Part shown: piece after piece, positions 18,056 to 25,375 of the stretch
Position numbering within the stretch: position 1 is the stretch's first letter
How the letters are laid out: every line of letters starts with the position of its first letter
From: Olsenella uli DSM 7084
Lineage (GTDB): Bacteria; Actinomycetota; Coriobacteriia; Coriobacteriales; Atopobiaceae
Length of the DNA stretch: 64,000 nucleotides
Reading direction: 5' to 3'
Assembly (NCBI RefSeq): GCF_000143845.1
Contig: NC_014363.1
Coordinates: 1,987,897 to 2,051,896 of the forward strand
Translations under genes and position numbers: made by a program
The notes under the pieces: model-generated
What the model saw: only the letters and a program-made list of their open reading frames with translations
What the model was told of the DNA's origin: nothing
Database searches by the model: none

Positions 18056-18155
18056 GGGCGACTTGGGGCAAGGGCGGCGGCGTGGGTCGCGCCAAGGACG
18101 GCATCCACCCGCAGCACCAGAAGAGCCCGTGAGCAGAAAGGCCGCAGGCGCGCAA

Positions 18156-18187
18156 AGGCGGGCCACGACTTTGGTCGCAGCCCGCCT
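18156..18187. terminator. Hairpin between convergent regulator and carbamate kinase genes
   Basis: Arms AGGCGGGC (18156-18163) and GCCCGCCT (18180-18187) pair perfectly, with a second short stem inside. It is a probable bidirectional terminator without a strong T-run. Confidence 0.5.
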
Positions 18188-18215
18188 CAATGCGGAGTCT
18201 GGAAGACCGATCGGA

Positions 18216-19184
18216 TTAGGCGTGGATGCGGGTGCCCGAGAGACCGGCCATGGCCTCGGCCGCCCTCTCGAGCGAGCCGATGACGCAGGTGCGGCCGGGG
18301 CGGGACTTGGCGAACTTGATTCCTGCCCTGACCTTGGGCTCCATGGAGCCCTTGCCGAACTGGCCCTCGGCGACGTAGCGCTCGGCCTCCTCGACGGAGA
18401 TGTCCTCGAGGTCGACCTGGTCGGGCTTGCCGAAGTTGATGGCGACATGGTCCACGGCGGTCAGGAGCACCAGTGTGTCGGCGGAGCAGTCCTCTGCGAG
18501 GAGCTCGCCACCCATGTCCTTGTCGATGACGGCCGCAACGCCCCTGTAGGCGCCCTTGTCGTTGTAGTCGCGCACGACGGGGATCCCACCGCCGCCGCAG
18601 GCGATGACGATGAACTCGTTGTCGAGGAGGTTGAGGATGCTCTCGTACTCGACGATCTTCTTGGGCTCGGGCGAGGCGACGACGCGACGCCAGCCGCGGC
18701 CGGAATCCTCGACCATGGTCCAGTCGGGGTGCTTCGCAAGCTCGCCATCGGCCTCCTCCTTGCTCATGAAGGCGCCGATGGGCTTGGTGGGGCTCTTGAA
18801 GGCGTCGTCGTCGGGATCGACTTCGATCTGCGTGACGACGGAGGCGACGTGCCAGCGCTTGTACTCCTTGTGCATCGCGGCGCCGATGGCCTGCTGCAGG
18901 TGGTAGCCGATGTAGCCCTGGGACATGGCCCCGCACTCGGGGAGGTCCATGGCGGGGATCCTCGCAGGGTCGTCCTTGTGAGCGCAGACGAAGGCGTTCT
19001 GGATCATGCCGACCTGCGGGCCGTTGCCGTGGGTGATGATGATTTCGTTGCCCTGCTCGATGACTCTGAGCAGCGTGGGGGCGGCGGCGCGAACACGGGC
19101 GACCTGCTCCTCGGGGGTGTCGCCGAGGGCGTTGCCGCCGAGGGCGATGACGACGCGATTGGGCTTGCCGTATGCCTTGGACAT
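18216..19184 (-). CDS. arcC: Carbamate kinase
   Basis: Cytosolic enzyme, 322 residues, that transfers phosphate from carbamoyl phosphate to ADP, giving ATP, CO2 and ammonia. The amino acid kinase fold motifs are present: IALGGNAL, THGNGPQVG and the nucleotide-site region CGGGGIPVV. AAGGAG lies upstream of the ATG. No arginine deiminase or ornithine carbamoyltransferase is in the window, while aguA and ptcA are nearby, so it most likely serves the agmatine pathway (aguC role). Confidence 0.95.
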   Translation of the reverse strand: MSKAYGKPNRVVIALGGNALGDTPEEQVARVRAAAPTLLRVIEQGNEIIITHGNGPQVGMIQNAFVCAHKDDPARIPAMDLPECGAMSQGYIGYHLQQAIGAAMHKEYKRWHVASVVTQIEVDPDDDAFKSPTKPIGAFMSKEEADGELAKHPDWTMVEDSGRGWRRVVASPEPKKIVEYESILNLLDNEFIVIACGGGGIPVVRDYNDKGAYRGVAAVIDKDMGGELLAEDCSADTLVLLTAVDHVAINFGKPDQVDLEDISVEEAERYVAEGQFGKGSMEPKVRAGIKFAKSRPGRTCVIGSLERAAEAMAGLSGTRIHA

Positions 19185-19516
19185 TCTTCCTTCTCCTTAG
19201 TACGCTTGGTACGAACCGACGAGGCAGTCCGGGCGAACGGAACTATCTCAGGTACCAAAATATAGCCCTCCGCTAATCTCCATGTCGAGGTTTTATTGGA
19301 TTCTATAAACGGTACGTTTTCTGTTTTCAAAGGTAAGGTATAAATATCAACTCATTTATTTGTTTATATATGTGATTAAATCCAATATTTCGAATCATAT
19401 GGCATGGCACGTGGCATCAGGGCTCACGCAATGCGGACAGGACTGCCGCGCGGAGGGTGTGGCATGGGCGCGCCGGCCCGAAAACCATGGCCCGCAGGAG
19501 CGATACCATAGCCCCT
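19185..19516. other. AT-rich divergent intergenic region
   Basis: No gene is seen. Positions about 19285-19405 are markedly AT-rich compared with the flanks and hold TTCTATAAAC at 19301-19310 and TATAAATA near 19339. The inverse of the first, GTTTATAGAA, resembles the motifs upstream of ptcA and the antiporter gene. It probably carries the arcC promoter and perhaps that of gluQ. Confidence 0.45.
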
Positions 19517-20533
19517 ATGGAACTTGAGATAGGTTCATATACGCCCCGCCGAGGGGCGGGGGCGAGCAAGGTCGTTGGGCGCTTTGCACCCACGCCGTCC
19601 GGTCGTATGCACCTGGGTAACGTGTTCTCGCTTCTCATGGCCTGGGAATCCGCGCGCTCGCAGGGGGGACGGGTGATTCTGCGCATAGAGGACCTCGACC
19701 CACGCGCACGGAGACGCCGCTGTGCGCAAGACCTCATGCGCGACCTCGAATGGCTGGGCCTCTCGTGGGACGAGGGCCCCTACTTCCAGAGCGAGCGAAC
19801 GGAGGTCTACCTCGAGGCGCTGGAACGGCTCGAGGGGCGTGGACTCACCTACCCGTGCTTCTGCACCCGCAGCGAGCTGCACGCCGCCAGCGCACCCCAC
19901 GCCTCCGACGGAACCTATGTCTATCGGGGAACCTGCCGCAGCCTCTCTCCATCAGACGTCGCCCGACTACGCAAGCTGCGTCCAGCGGCGATGAGGCTGC
20001 GTGTACCGGACGCCGAGGATCCTGCGGGGACGATCGGCTTCTCCGACCGCACGTACGGTTCACGGCATGAGGTCCTCGCGCGCAATTGCGGCGACTTCCT
20101 GGTGCAGAGGAGCGACGGGGTTGTCGCATACCAGCTTGCAGTCGTAGTGGATGACGCGCTGATGGGCGTGAGCGAGGTGGTGAGGGGCCGCGACCTCCTT
20201 GGTTCCGTGGCGAGGCAGAGCTACCTAGCCCACCTGCTTGGGCTCCCGACGCCAGTGTGGGCGCACGTCCCCCTTCTGGTCACCCCGGAGGGGAGACGCC
20301 TCTCCAAACGGGACCATGACCTCGACTTGGGCGTCCTGCGCGAGAGGGGCGTAGGTTCAGCGCAGATCATTGGCTGGCTGGCGCATGCCGTCGGTCTGGC
20401 CGAGAGGGGCGAGGCCCTTTCGACCGAGGAGCTGCTGGAGCGCTTCTCGTGGGACGCCCTTGTGTCCCACCGGGACAACGTGGTCGTGGACGATTGTCCC
20501 TCTTTCCGGACTTGCCCTTGTGGGCCCTCGTAG
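19517..20533 (+). CDS. gluQ: Glutamyl-Q tRNA(Asp) synthetase
   Basis: Class I synthetase-like enzyme that attaches glutamate to queuosine in the tRNA(Asp) anticodon. At 338 residues it has the catalytic domain of GluRS but no anticodon-binding domain, the hallmark of the family. Seen are RFAPTPSG with HLGN (HIGH motif), the zinc site CFC ... Y.GTC and the LSKRDHD (KMSKS) loop. The start is uncertain: ATG 19517 precedes the conserved core, but AGGAG is 16 bp away, and in-frame starts at 19487 and 19457 exist. With queT it makes two queuosine-linked genes in this window. Confidence 0.9.
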   Translation: MELEIGSYTPRRGAGASKVVGRFAPTPSGRMHLGNVFSLLMAWESARSQGGRVILRIEDLDPRARRRRCAQDLMRDLEWLGLSWDEGPYFQSERTEVYLEALERLEGRGLTYPCFCTRSELHAASAPHASDGTYVYRGTCRSLSPSDVARLRKLRPAAMRLRVPDAEDPAGTIGFSDRTYGSRHEVLARNCGDFLVQRSDGVVAYQLAVVVDDALMGVSEVVRGRDLLGSVARQSYLAHLLGLPTPVWAHVPLLVTPEGRRLSKRDHDLDLGVLRERGVGSAQIIGWLAHAVGLAERGEALSTEELLERFSWDALVSHRDNVVVDDCPSFRTCPCGPS

Positions 20534-20564
20534 TTGTGGGGTATCATTCCCTAGCACCATGAAT

Positions 20565-20655
20565 GGAGAGCTGACCGAGAGGCCGAAGGTGCTCGCCTGC
20601 TAAGCGAGTATAGGACCAAATCCTATCTGGGGTTCGAATCCCCAGCTCTCCGCCA
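20565..20655 (+). tRNA. tRNA-Ser(GCT)
   Basis: Acceptor arms GGAGAGC/GCTCTCC, anticodon loop CTGCTAA with GCT at 20599-20601, the long variable arm typical of tRNA-Ser, a TTCGAATC T-loop and an encoded CCA. It reads AGC and AGU. Confidence 0.95.
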
Positions 20656-20666
20656 GGGCACACTGA

Positions 20667-20692
20667 CCCAGCCGGATCTCCGGCTGGGTTTT
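20667..20692 (+). terminator. Terminator of tRNA-Ser
   Basis: A 10-bp perfect stem (20667-20676 with 20679-20688) is followed by TTTTGTCTTT. Confidence 0.85.
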
Positions 20693-20755
20693 GTCTTTGT
20701 CCCGCCATTCGCACTTGACTCTCCCCTCCGGGGGTGGCATCCTAATATCCGCAAC

Positions 20756-20832
20756 GCGGCGTTACCTCAGCTGGATAGAGGGTCTGACTACGAATCAGAA
20801 CGTCACAGGTTCGAATCCTGTACGCCGCACCA
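20756..20832 (+). tRNA. tRNA-Arg(ACG), copy 1
   Basis: A 77-nt cloverleaf with acceptor arms GCGGCGT/ACGCCGC, anticodon loop CTACGAA (ACG), T-loop GGTTCGAATCC and encoded CCA. With inosine at the first anticodon base it reads CGU, CGC and CGA. TTGACT lies at 20714-20719 upstream and TAATAT just before the gene, but their spacing is about 23 bp, longer than usual. Confidence 0.96.
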
Positions 20833-20841
20833 GCGGACGCG

Positions 20842-20870
20842 AGCGGGGCCCCTCGGGGTCCCGCTTTTTT
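20842..20870 (+). terminator. Terminator of tRNA-Arg copy 1
   Basis: An 11-bp stem with one G-U pair (20842-20852 with 20855-20865) is followed by six Ts. Confidence 0.85.
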
Positions 20871-20940
20871 GGGCCAAGGCAATTACCCGCCATTCGCACT
20901 TGACTCTCCCCTCCGGGGGTGGCATCCTAATATCCGCAAC

Positions 20941-21017
20941 GCGGCGTTACCTCAGCTGGATAGAGGGTCTGACTACGAATCAGAACGTCACAGGTTCGAA
21001 TCCTGTACGCCGCACCA
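20941..21017 (+). tRNA. tRNA-Arg(ACG), copy 2
   Basis: Identical in sequence to the copy at 20756-20832, including 5' flank and CCA. Its own terminator follows, so each copy appears to be an independent transcription unit. Confidence 0.96.
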
Positions 21018-21026
21018 GCGGACGCG

Positions 21027-21053
21027 AGCGGGGCCCTCGGGGTCCCGCTTTTT
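21027..21053 (+). terminator. Terminator of tRNA-Arg copy 2
   Basis: Same stem as in copy 1 with one C fewer, followed by five Ts (end of the run at 21053). Confidence 0.85.
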
Positions 21054-21083
21054 ACTGCGGCGACGCCCCCTTGCAAAAACTGC

Positions 21084-21476
21084 TCAGCAGCAGCTGTGTC
21101 GGGGACGGAAGATGATTGTGCTGTCACCCCAGGCAGTCAGGGCATAGGGTACAGACGCACGGTCCAGAACATCCTCTAGGTCACTAAACGAGTGCGCCTC
21201 CCCTGCAAAGTACTCCTCCAAAGCACTCCCCAGCTCACCTGGGGTCCGCAATGCACGCCTCATCGCCTCGACGTCCTCCCGCTCGATACGCAGCTCTTCA
21301 CGACGCAGCGAGCTGCCGAAGGCGCCTCCCAGCGCAGGACCCTCGGAAATCTGCCGTATGCTTACACCCGACGAACCGACGCTAAGAAGTATCTCCCGCC
21401 TGTTGTCACCCCTGACGACACGCGCGACGATGCCACCCGCGATGCCCCCGCTCTCCCCAACGCTCAGCCCGGCCAT
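21084..21476 (-). CDS. Hypothetical protein with an SOS-type promoter
   Basis: A 130-residue soluble protein of no family I recognise. GGGAGGG precedes the ATG at 21476. The N-terminal half is Gly/Ser-rich (SVGESGGIAGGIVARVV); the middle is a charged helix-rich stretch (LRREELRIEREDVEAMRRAL); the C-terminus ends HSCC. The promoter region carries a sequence matching the Gram-positive LexA operator (see the regulatory entry), so DNA-damage induction is inferred. It stands alone between tRNA-Arg and serS. Confidence 0.7.
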   Translation of the reverse strand: MAGLSVGESGGIAGGIVARVVRGDNRREILLSVGSSGVSIRQISEGPALGGAFGSSLRREELRIEREDVEAMRRALRTPGELGSALEEYFAGEAHSFSDLEDVLDRASVPYALTAWGDSTIIFRPRHSCC

Positions 21477-21508
21477 GGTACCCTCCCGTCTCCGCTTCCT
21501 CTTGTCAC

Positions 21509-21549
21509 AGTATACCAATCCTGAGGCAAAAACAGAACACATGTTCTGT
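21509..21549 (-). promoter_or_regulatory. Promoter overlapped by a LexA/DinR-type operator
   Basis: On the minus strand TTCTGT (21537-21532) and TATACT (21514-21509) are spaced by 17 bp. The -35 lies within the 8-bp inverted repeat ACAGAACA-CA-TGTTCTGT (21532-21549). Its core GAACACATGTTC fits GAACRNRYGTTY, the Gram-positive SOS box. Operator and promoter overlap as expected for repression. Confidence 0.65.
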
Positions 21550-21630
21550 TGATTCGACAGAGCGGCGCCAGGAGTCCCCGAGGGCCATCGGCGCAGCAGA
21601 TGACGCAGCAGGGGCGCGGGCACCCTTTCG

Positions 21631-22917
21631 CTAGGCCCCGGGCCGGATGACGTCAACGCCACCCATGTAGGGCACGAGGGCTTCGGGGACCGTGATGGAG
21701 CCATCCGCATTCTGGCAGTTCTCCATGATGGCGGCCATCGTACGGCCGACGGCGAGGCCGGAGCCATTGAGCGTATGGACGTAGCGGGCGCCCTTAAACT
21801 CGGAGGGGTCACGGTACTTGATGTTGGCGCGCCGCGCCTGGAAGTCCCCACAGTTGGAGCATGACGAGATCTCCTTGTAGCTGTTGTAGCTAGGCAGCCA
21901 CACCTCGATGTCGTAGCACTTACACGCCGAGAACCCGATGTCCCCTGTACAGAGGGTGACGACGTGATAGGGCAGTCCGAGAGTCTTGAGGCAAAGCTCG
22001 GCCTCGGCGACCATGGACTCGAGCTGGCTCATGGAATCCTCTGGCTTGGCAAACTTGACCATCTCGACCTTGTCGAACTCGTGGACGCGGATGATGCCGC
22101 GTGTGTCACGGCCAGCGGAGCCAGCCTCCTCACGGAAGCATGGGGTGAAGGCGGTGTAGAGCAACGGGAGCTGGGATGCGTCGAGGGTCTCGTCGCGGTG
22201 GATGTTGGTCAGCATGACCTCCGCCGTGGGAATGAGGTACATCCCTCCGCTCACGTGGAACAGGTCCTCGTCGAACTTGGGGAGCTGGCCCGTCCCGAAC
22301 AGCGAGTCGTAGTTGGTGATGACGGGGGGCCACCATTCCTTGAATCCCGCCCGAACATGCATGTCGATGAAGAAGTTGATGAGGGCACGCTCCATGCGGG
22401 CACCCATGCCCCCCAGCAGGTAGAAACGTGACCCCGCCAGCTTCACGCCGCGATCGAAATCGATCATGCCGGTGGCGGGGCCCAGGTCCCAGTGTGCCTT
22501 GGGATCGAAGCCAAACCGACGCGGCTCGCCCCAGGCGCGGACTTCGGGGTTGTCAGAGTCATCCTTGCCATACGGCACGGAGGAGTCGGGGATGTTGGGG
22601 ATGGCGGAGAGCAGGTCGAGGAGCTCCTTCTCCACGACGCCGCGACGCTCCTCAAGCCCGGCGATGCGTGACTTGTTGGCACTCACCTGGGCCTTTGCGG
22701 ACTCGGCCTCGTCCCTTTTGCCCTCGCGCATGAGCTGGCCCACCTGCTTGGAGATGGCGTTGCGCTCGGCCTGCAGCTTCTCCACCTCGACGATGACGGA
22801 GCGGCGCTCCTCATCGAGATCGAAGAACCTCTCGCGGTCCCAATGGGCGTTCTGGCGCGACGCACAGGACTCGTCCACGGCGTCGGGGTGCTCCCTGACG
22901 AACTTGATGTCGAGCAT
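21631..22917 (-). CDS. serS: Seryl-tRNA synthetase
   Basis: Class II aminoacyl-tRNA synthetase, 428 residues, charging tRNA-Ser. An N-terminal coiled-coil arm (residues about 30-105, rich in Glu, Lys and Arg) precedes the catalytic domain. Motif 2 is seen at PCFREEAGSAGRDTRG and motif 3 at NGSGLAVGRTMAAIMENCQ. The start ATG at 22917 follows AGGGG and gives the conserved N-terminus MLDIKFVREHPD; in-frame codons further upstream are not needed. No T-box structure is apparent upstream. Confidence 0.97.
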   Translation of the reverse strand: MLDIKFVREHPDAVDESCASRQNAHWDRERFFDLDEERRSVIVEVEKLQAERNAISKQVGQLMREGKRDEAESAKAQVSANKSRIAGLEERRGVVEKELLDLLSAIPNIPDSSVPYGKDDSDNPEVRAWGEPRRFGFDPKAHWDLGPATGMIDFDRGVKLAGSRFYLLGGMGARMERALINFFIDMHVRAGFKEWWPPVITNYDSLFGTGQLPKFDEDLFHVSGGMYLIPTAEVMLTNIHRDETLDASQLPLLYTAFTPCFREEAGSAGRDTRGIIRVHEFDKVEMVKFAKPEDSMSQLESMVAEAELCLKTLGLPYHVVTLCTGDIGFSACKCYDIEVWLPSYNSYKEISSCSNCGDFQARRANIKYRDPSEFKGARYVHTLNGSGLAVGRTMAAIMENCQNADGSITVPEALVPYMGGVDVIRPGA

Positions 22918-22980
22918 CTTGCTTCCCCTCAGAATCGAAACGGCACGCCTCAACCCGTGAGACGGGATGGCGCAGCTCAC

Positions 22981-22994
22981 CAAGTATATACTTG
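22981..22994. promoter_or_regulatory. Palindrome in the serS/small-membrane-protein divergent region
   Basis: CAAGTATATACTTG is a perfect 14-bp palindrome holding TATACT on both strands. It could supply overlapping -10 elements for both genes; no clear -35 is seen on either side. Confidence 0.4.
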
Positions 22995-23034
22995 TGGGGC
23001 TCGAAAGCAGTCTCCCCAACAGAAAGGGCACCGC

Positions 23035-23259
23035 ATGGAGGCTATCGGCAACTTCTTCGGCTGGCTGTTTGGCACACGGGCCGGCGTGGGAGCTTTGGTC
23101 CTCGGGGGCATCGTCGTCTTCGTGGTCATCGCGTTCGTCCTTGAGCGTAGGACGCGACGGCGCTACAGGAACCATCGCAAGACCGATAGCGACTGGGACC
23201 TCTTCGACGACGAAGATGACGAGTCTGGCTGGAGCGAGTTCGAGGAGGACAACAAGTAG
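23035..23259 (+). CDS. Small single-pass membrane protein
   Basis: A 74-residue protein: a short N-terminus, one hydrophobic segment (about residues 16-36, GVGALVLGGIVVFVVIAFVL), a basic stretch (ERRTRRRYRNHRK) and a very acidic tail. By the positive-inside rule the tail is cytosolic. AAAGGG lies 6 bp before the ATG. The family is unknown. Confidence 0.7.
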   Translation: MEAIGNFFGWLFGTRAGVGALVLGGIVVFVVIAFVLERRTRRRYRNHRKTDSDWDLFDDEDDESGWSEFEEDNK

Positions 23260-23314
23260 CCTCGCGCGGCACCCTAGGCTCGAGGGTGCAGGACGTCTGC
23301 CATGCAACATAGAA

Positions 23315-23352
23315 AGAAGTCCCCACACGGCACTTCAAGTGCGGGGACTTCT
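23315..23352. terminator. Terminator hairpin shared by tRNA-Leu and the small membrane gene
   Basis: Outer arms AGAAGTCCCC (23315-23324) and GGGGACTTCT (23343-23352) pair, with an inner GCACTT/AAGTGC stem. On the minus strand TTCTTTCT follows. Confidence 0.75.
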
Positions 23353-23361
23353 GCTTTGCCA

Positions 23362-23448
23362 TGGTGCGGGCGAAAGGACTTGAACCTTCATGAGATTGCT
23401 CTCATACGGACCTGAACCGTACGCGTCTGCCAATTCCGCCACGCCCGC
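23362..23448 (-). tRNA. tRNA-Leu(CAG)
   Basis: An 87-nt tRNA with acceptor arms GCGGGCG/CGCCCGC, anticodon loop TTCAGGT (CAG, 23412-23414), a long variable arm and encoded CCA. It reads CUG. Confidence 0.95.
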
Positions 23449-23458
23449 GTGAGTCGAG

Positions 23459-23488
23459 ATTCTACTACTACCCAAATCTGGTTGGCAA
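23459..23488 (-). promoter_or_regulatory. Promoter of tRNA-Leu
   Basis: TTGCCA (23488-23483) and TAGAAT (23464-23459) are spaced by 18 bp, and the mature tRNA begins 10 bp later. The same TAGAAT hexamer recurs before several other genes. Confidence 0.7.
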
Positions 23489-23596
23489 CAGATTTTTCCC
23501 ACCTCGCCTCGCCTTTGTCGCAAGGGAAGCTAAAATGTGCGATACAGGCTCGCTCTTGCCCCCAACACCGCCAAACCGACGAACGAGGTCAGAGCC

Positions 23597-25375
23597 GTGA
23601 GGGACCCATCGACCACACAGGCACAGCCCATACGACAGACTCGGCCGAACGAGCAGCTGCTCTTGGGCCGTTACCGCGTCATGTCCTCATGCGGAACGGG
23701 AGGCTTCGGCACGGTTCTGACCTGTTGGGACACCAGGCTCCAGCGTCGGGTCGCCATCAAGCGCATGCCACTCGCAATACGGGGCGTGTACAGCGGCGGG
23801 GCAGCGACCATGAGCGAAGCCCTTGCCGAGGCACGGACCTCGAGCATGCTCGCGCATCCCAACATCGTCACCATGTTTGACTTCGAGAACGACCACGACT
23901 ACGCGTACCTGGTCATGGAGTACGTCGACGGCATGACGCTTACCGAGCTGCTCTCCCGCGTCGAGGGGGGCACCCTCACCGCCGACGAGTGTGCCTACAT
24001 GGTTCGATCGCTCTGCGACGCCTTGGCGTTCGCCCACGAGAACGGCGTGCTGCACCTGGACATAAAGCCGTCGAACATCATGTTCGACCGTTCGGGTGCG
24101 GTCAAGCTCTGCGACTTCGGCATGGCGACGCTCGCCTCGGCCACGGGCTATGGGGACGCGCGGGGGGGCACCATCGGCTACATGCCCCCCGAACAGATCG
24201 AAGGCGGCCTGGTCGACGAGAGAAGCGACGTGTTCGCGCTCGCCGTCGTCGCCTGGTACGCACTGACGGGCGATAACCCCTTTGCAGCAGGGACGGCTGA
24301 GGAGTCCCTGGCAAAGATCGAGCGGGGGGCCCGGCGCAAGCCCTCGAAGGCGAACCCGTCCCTTGCGGGCATGGCCGAGGAGGTCCTGCTGCAGTCGGTC
24401 TCGGCCAGCCCCTCCGGGCGCCTGCCCTCTGTGGACGCGTTCTCGAATGAGCTGGTCTTTGGTCTGGGGGATGCGGATGAGGGGGCGTCGTCGATCAGGG
24501 GCCTCCTCGAGCAGACGACGGACGACGAGGGCGACGGGATGGCCGAGAGGGACCTGCGCGCCCTGCCCGTGGCCTACCGCTATCCCTGGCTCTCGGGCTG
24601 CGTGGCGCGCATGGGGGCGGCGGCGGGCAGCGTTCTCGTAGCCTACCAGGCCCTCCCCTTCGCCTTGGGCGATGGCCCACAGACCACCCTGATGGGATGC
24701 GCGCTCGTCGCGGCATGCGCCGCCGCATGGACCCCCCTGGGAAGCATACTCGCCATGGCGGCATGCGTCTGTGCCCTTGCGAACGGTGCGCAAGACGCTA
24801 CGGAAGTCCTGCTCCCAACGGCCCTGGGCGCAGCGACGCTCGCGTGGTGGATCGCAATCGGCAGGTCAGAGCGACTCGCAGCCACCGCGCTGCTGGCGCC
24901 CGCGGTGCTGGTGTGCCCCGGTGCGGGGGCGGGACTGGCCGCCATGGCCCTCACTCCCCTGCGCGCCGCCTTCACGTCGGTGCTTGCGTACCTCTTCGCC
25001 CTGCTGTTCAGGGCTTGCCTGGCCTCGGGCTTCGCTGCGGGGCCCGTTGCGCAGGACCTCCTCGGCCAGCTGGTCACCACAGGCACGTGGGTCGCCATCG
25101 CGGGAGTCGCGGCTGCGGCGGGGGCAGCGGGGGCGATTGACCGCTGGAGGGGCACGGTCGCGTCGGGAATCGCGGGACAGATCCTGGGGCTCGTGGTGCT
25201 CGTGGCAGCGCAGGTCGTGGCGGTGCGAGTGGAGAATGGCGGCATATGGGCAGCTCCAAAGTGGAGTGCCGTTGCGATTGAGGTACTCTTGACTGTACTT
25301 TTGTGCCTGGCAACCCACCTGAGGGGCCCTCGAGGCGAGGGCGAGGAGGTTGAGGACATACATGAACTTGCTTAG
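23597..25375 (+). CDS. Ser/Thr protein kinase with polytopic membrane C-terminus (PknA-like)
   Basis: A 592-residue kinase that phosphorylates Ser/Thr in target proteins. The kinase domain spans about residues 24-285: GTGGFGTV (Gly loop), VAIKRM (Lys), DFG at LCDFGMA. The catalytic loop reads HLDIKPSN at residue 153, so Arg of the usual HRD is replaced by Leu. Residues about 340-575 contain many hydrophobic helices instead of a PASTA domain. The GTG at 23597 follows GAGGT; a GTG 60 bp upstream is less likely. It overlaps fhaA by 14 bp and heads the cell-division signalling operon. Confidence 0.87.
   Translation: MRDPSTTQAQPIRQTRPNEQLLLGRYRVMSSCGTGGFGTVLTCWDTRLQRRVAIKRMPLAIRGVYSGGAATMSEALAEARTSSMLAHPNIVTMFDFENDHDYAYLVMEYVDGMTLTELLSRVEGGTLTADECAYMVRSLCDALAFAHENGVLHLDIKPSNIMFDRSGAVKLCDFGMATLASATGYGDARGGTIGYMPPEQIEGGLVDERSDVFALAVVAWYALTGDNPFAAGTAEESLAKIERGARRKPSKANPSLAGMAEEVLLQSVSASPSGRLPSVDAFSNELVFGLGDADEGASSIRGLLEQTTDDEGDGMAERDLRALPVAYRYPWLSGCVARMGAAAGSVLVAYQALPFALGDGPQTTLMGCALVAACAAAWTPLGSILAMAACVCALANGAQDATEVLLPTALGAATLAWWIAIGRSERLAATALLAPAVLVCPGAGAGLAAMALTPLRAAFTSVLAYLFALLFRACLASGFAAGPVAQDLLGQLVTTGTWVAIAGVAAAAGAAGAIDRWRGTVASGIAGQILGLVVLVAAQVVAVRVENGGIWAAPKWSAVAIEVLLTVLLCLATHLRGPRGEGEEVEDIHELA

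Larger units (their letters stand above)
20701..21054 (+). repeat. Tandem duplication of a tRNA-Arg unit
   Basis: The segment beginning CCCGCCATTCGCACTTG at 20701 recurs at 20886, exactly 185 bp later. Each copy carries the same upstream region (TTGACT box and TAATAT), the tRNA and a terminator. The copies differ only by one C in the terminator stem and in the flanks after it, so the duplication is recent or kept identical. Confidence 0.9.

Noticed and set aside
20701..21054. Prophage or integrative element attachment site at the tRNA cluster
   Set aside because: No integrase or phage genes adjoin; the repeat is a simple tandem duplication of the whole tRNA unit.
21631..23034. T-box leader upstream of serS
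   Set aside because: No T-box sequence or specifier hairpin could be recognised, and the gap is short.
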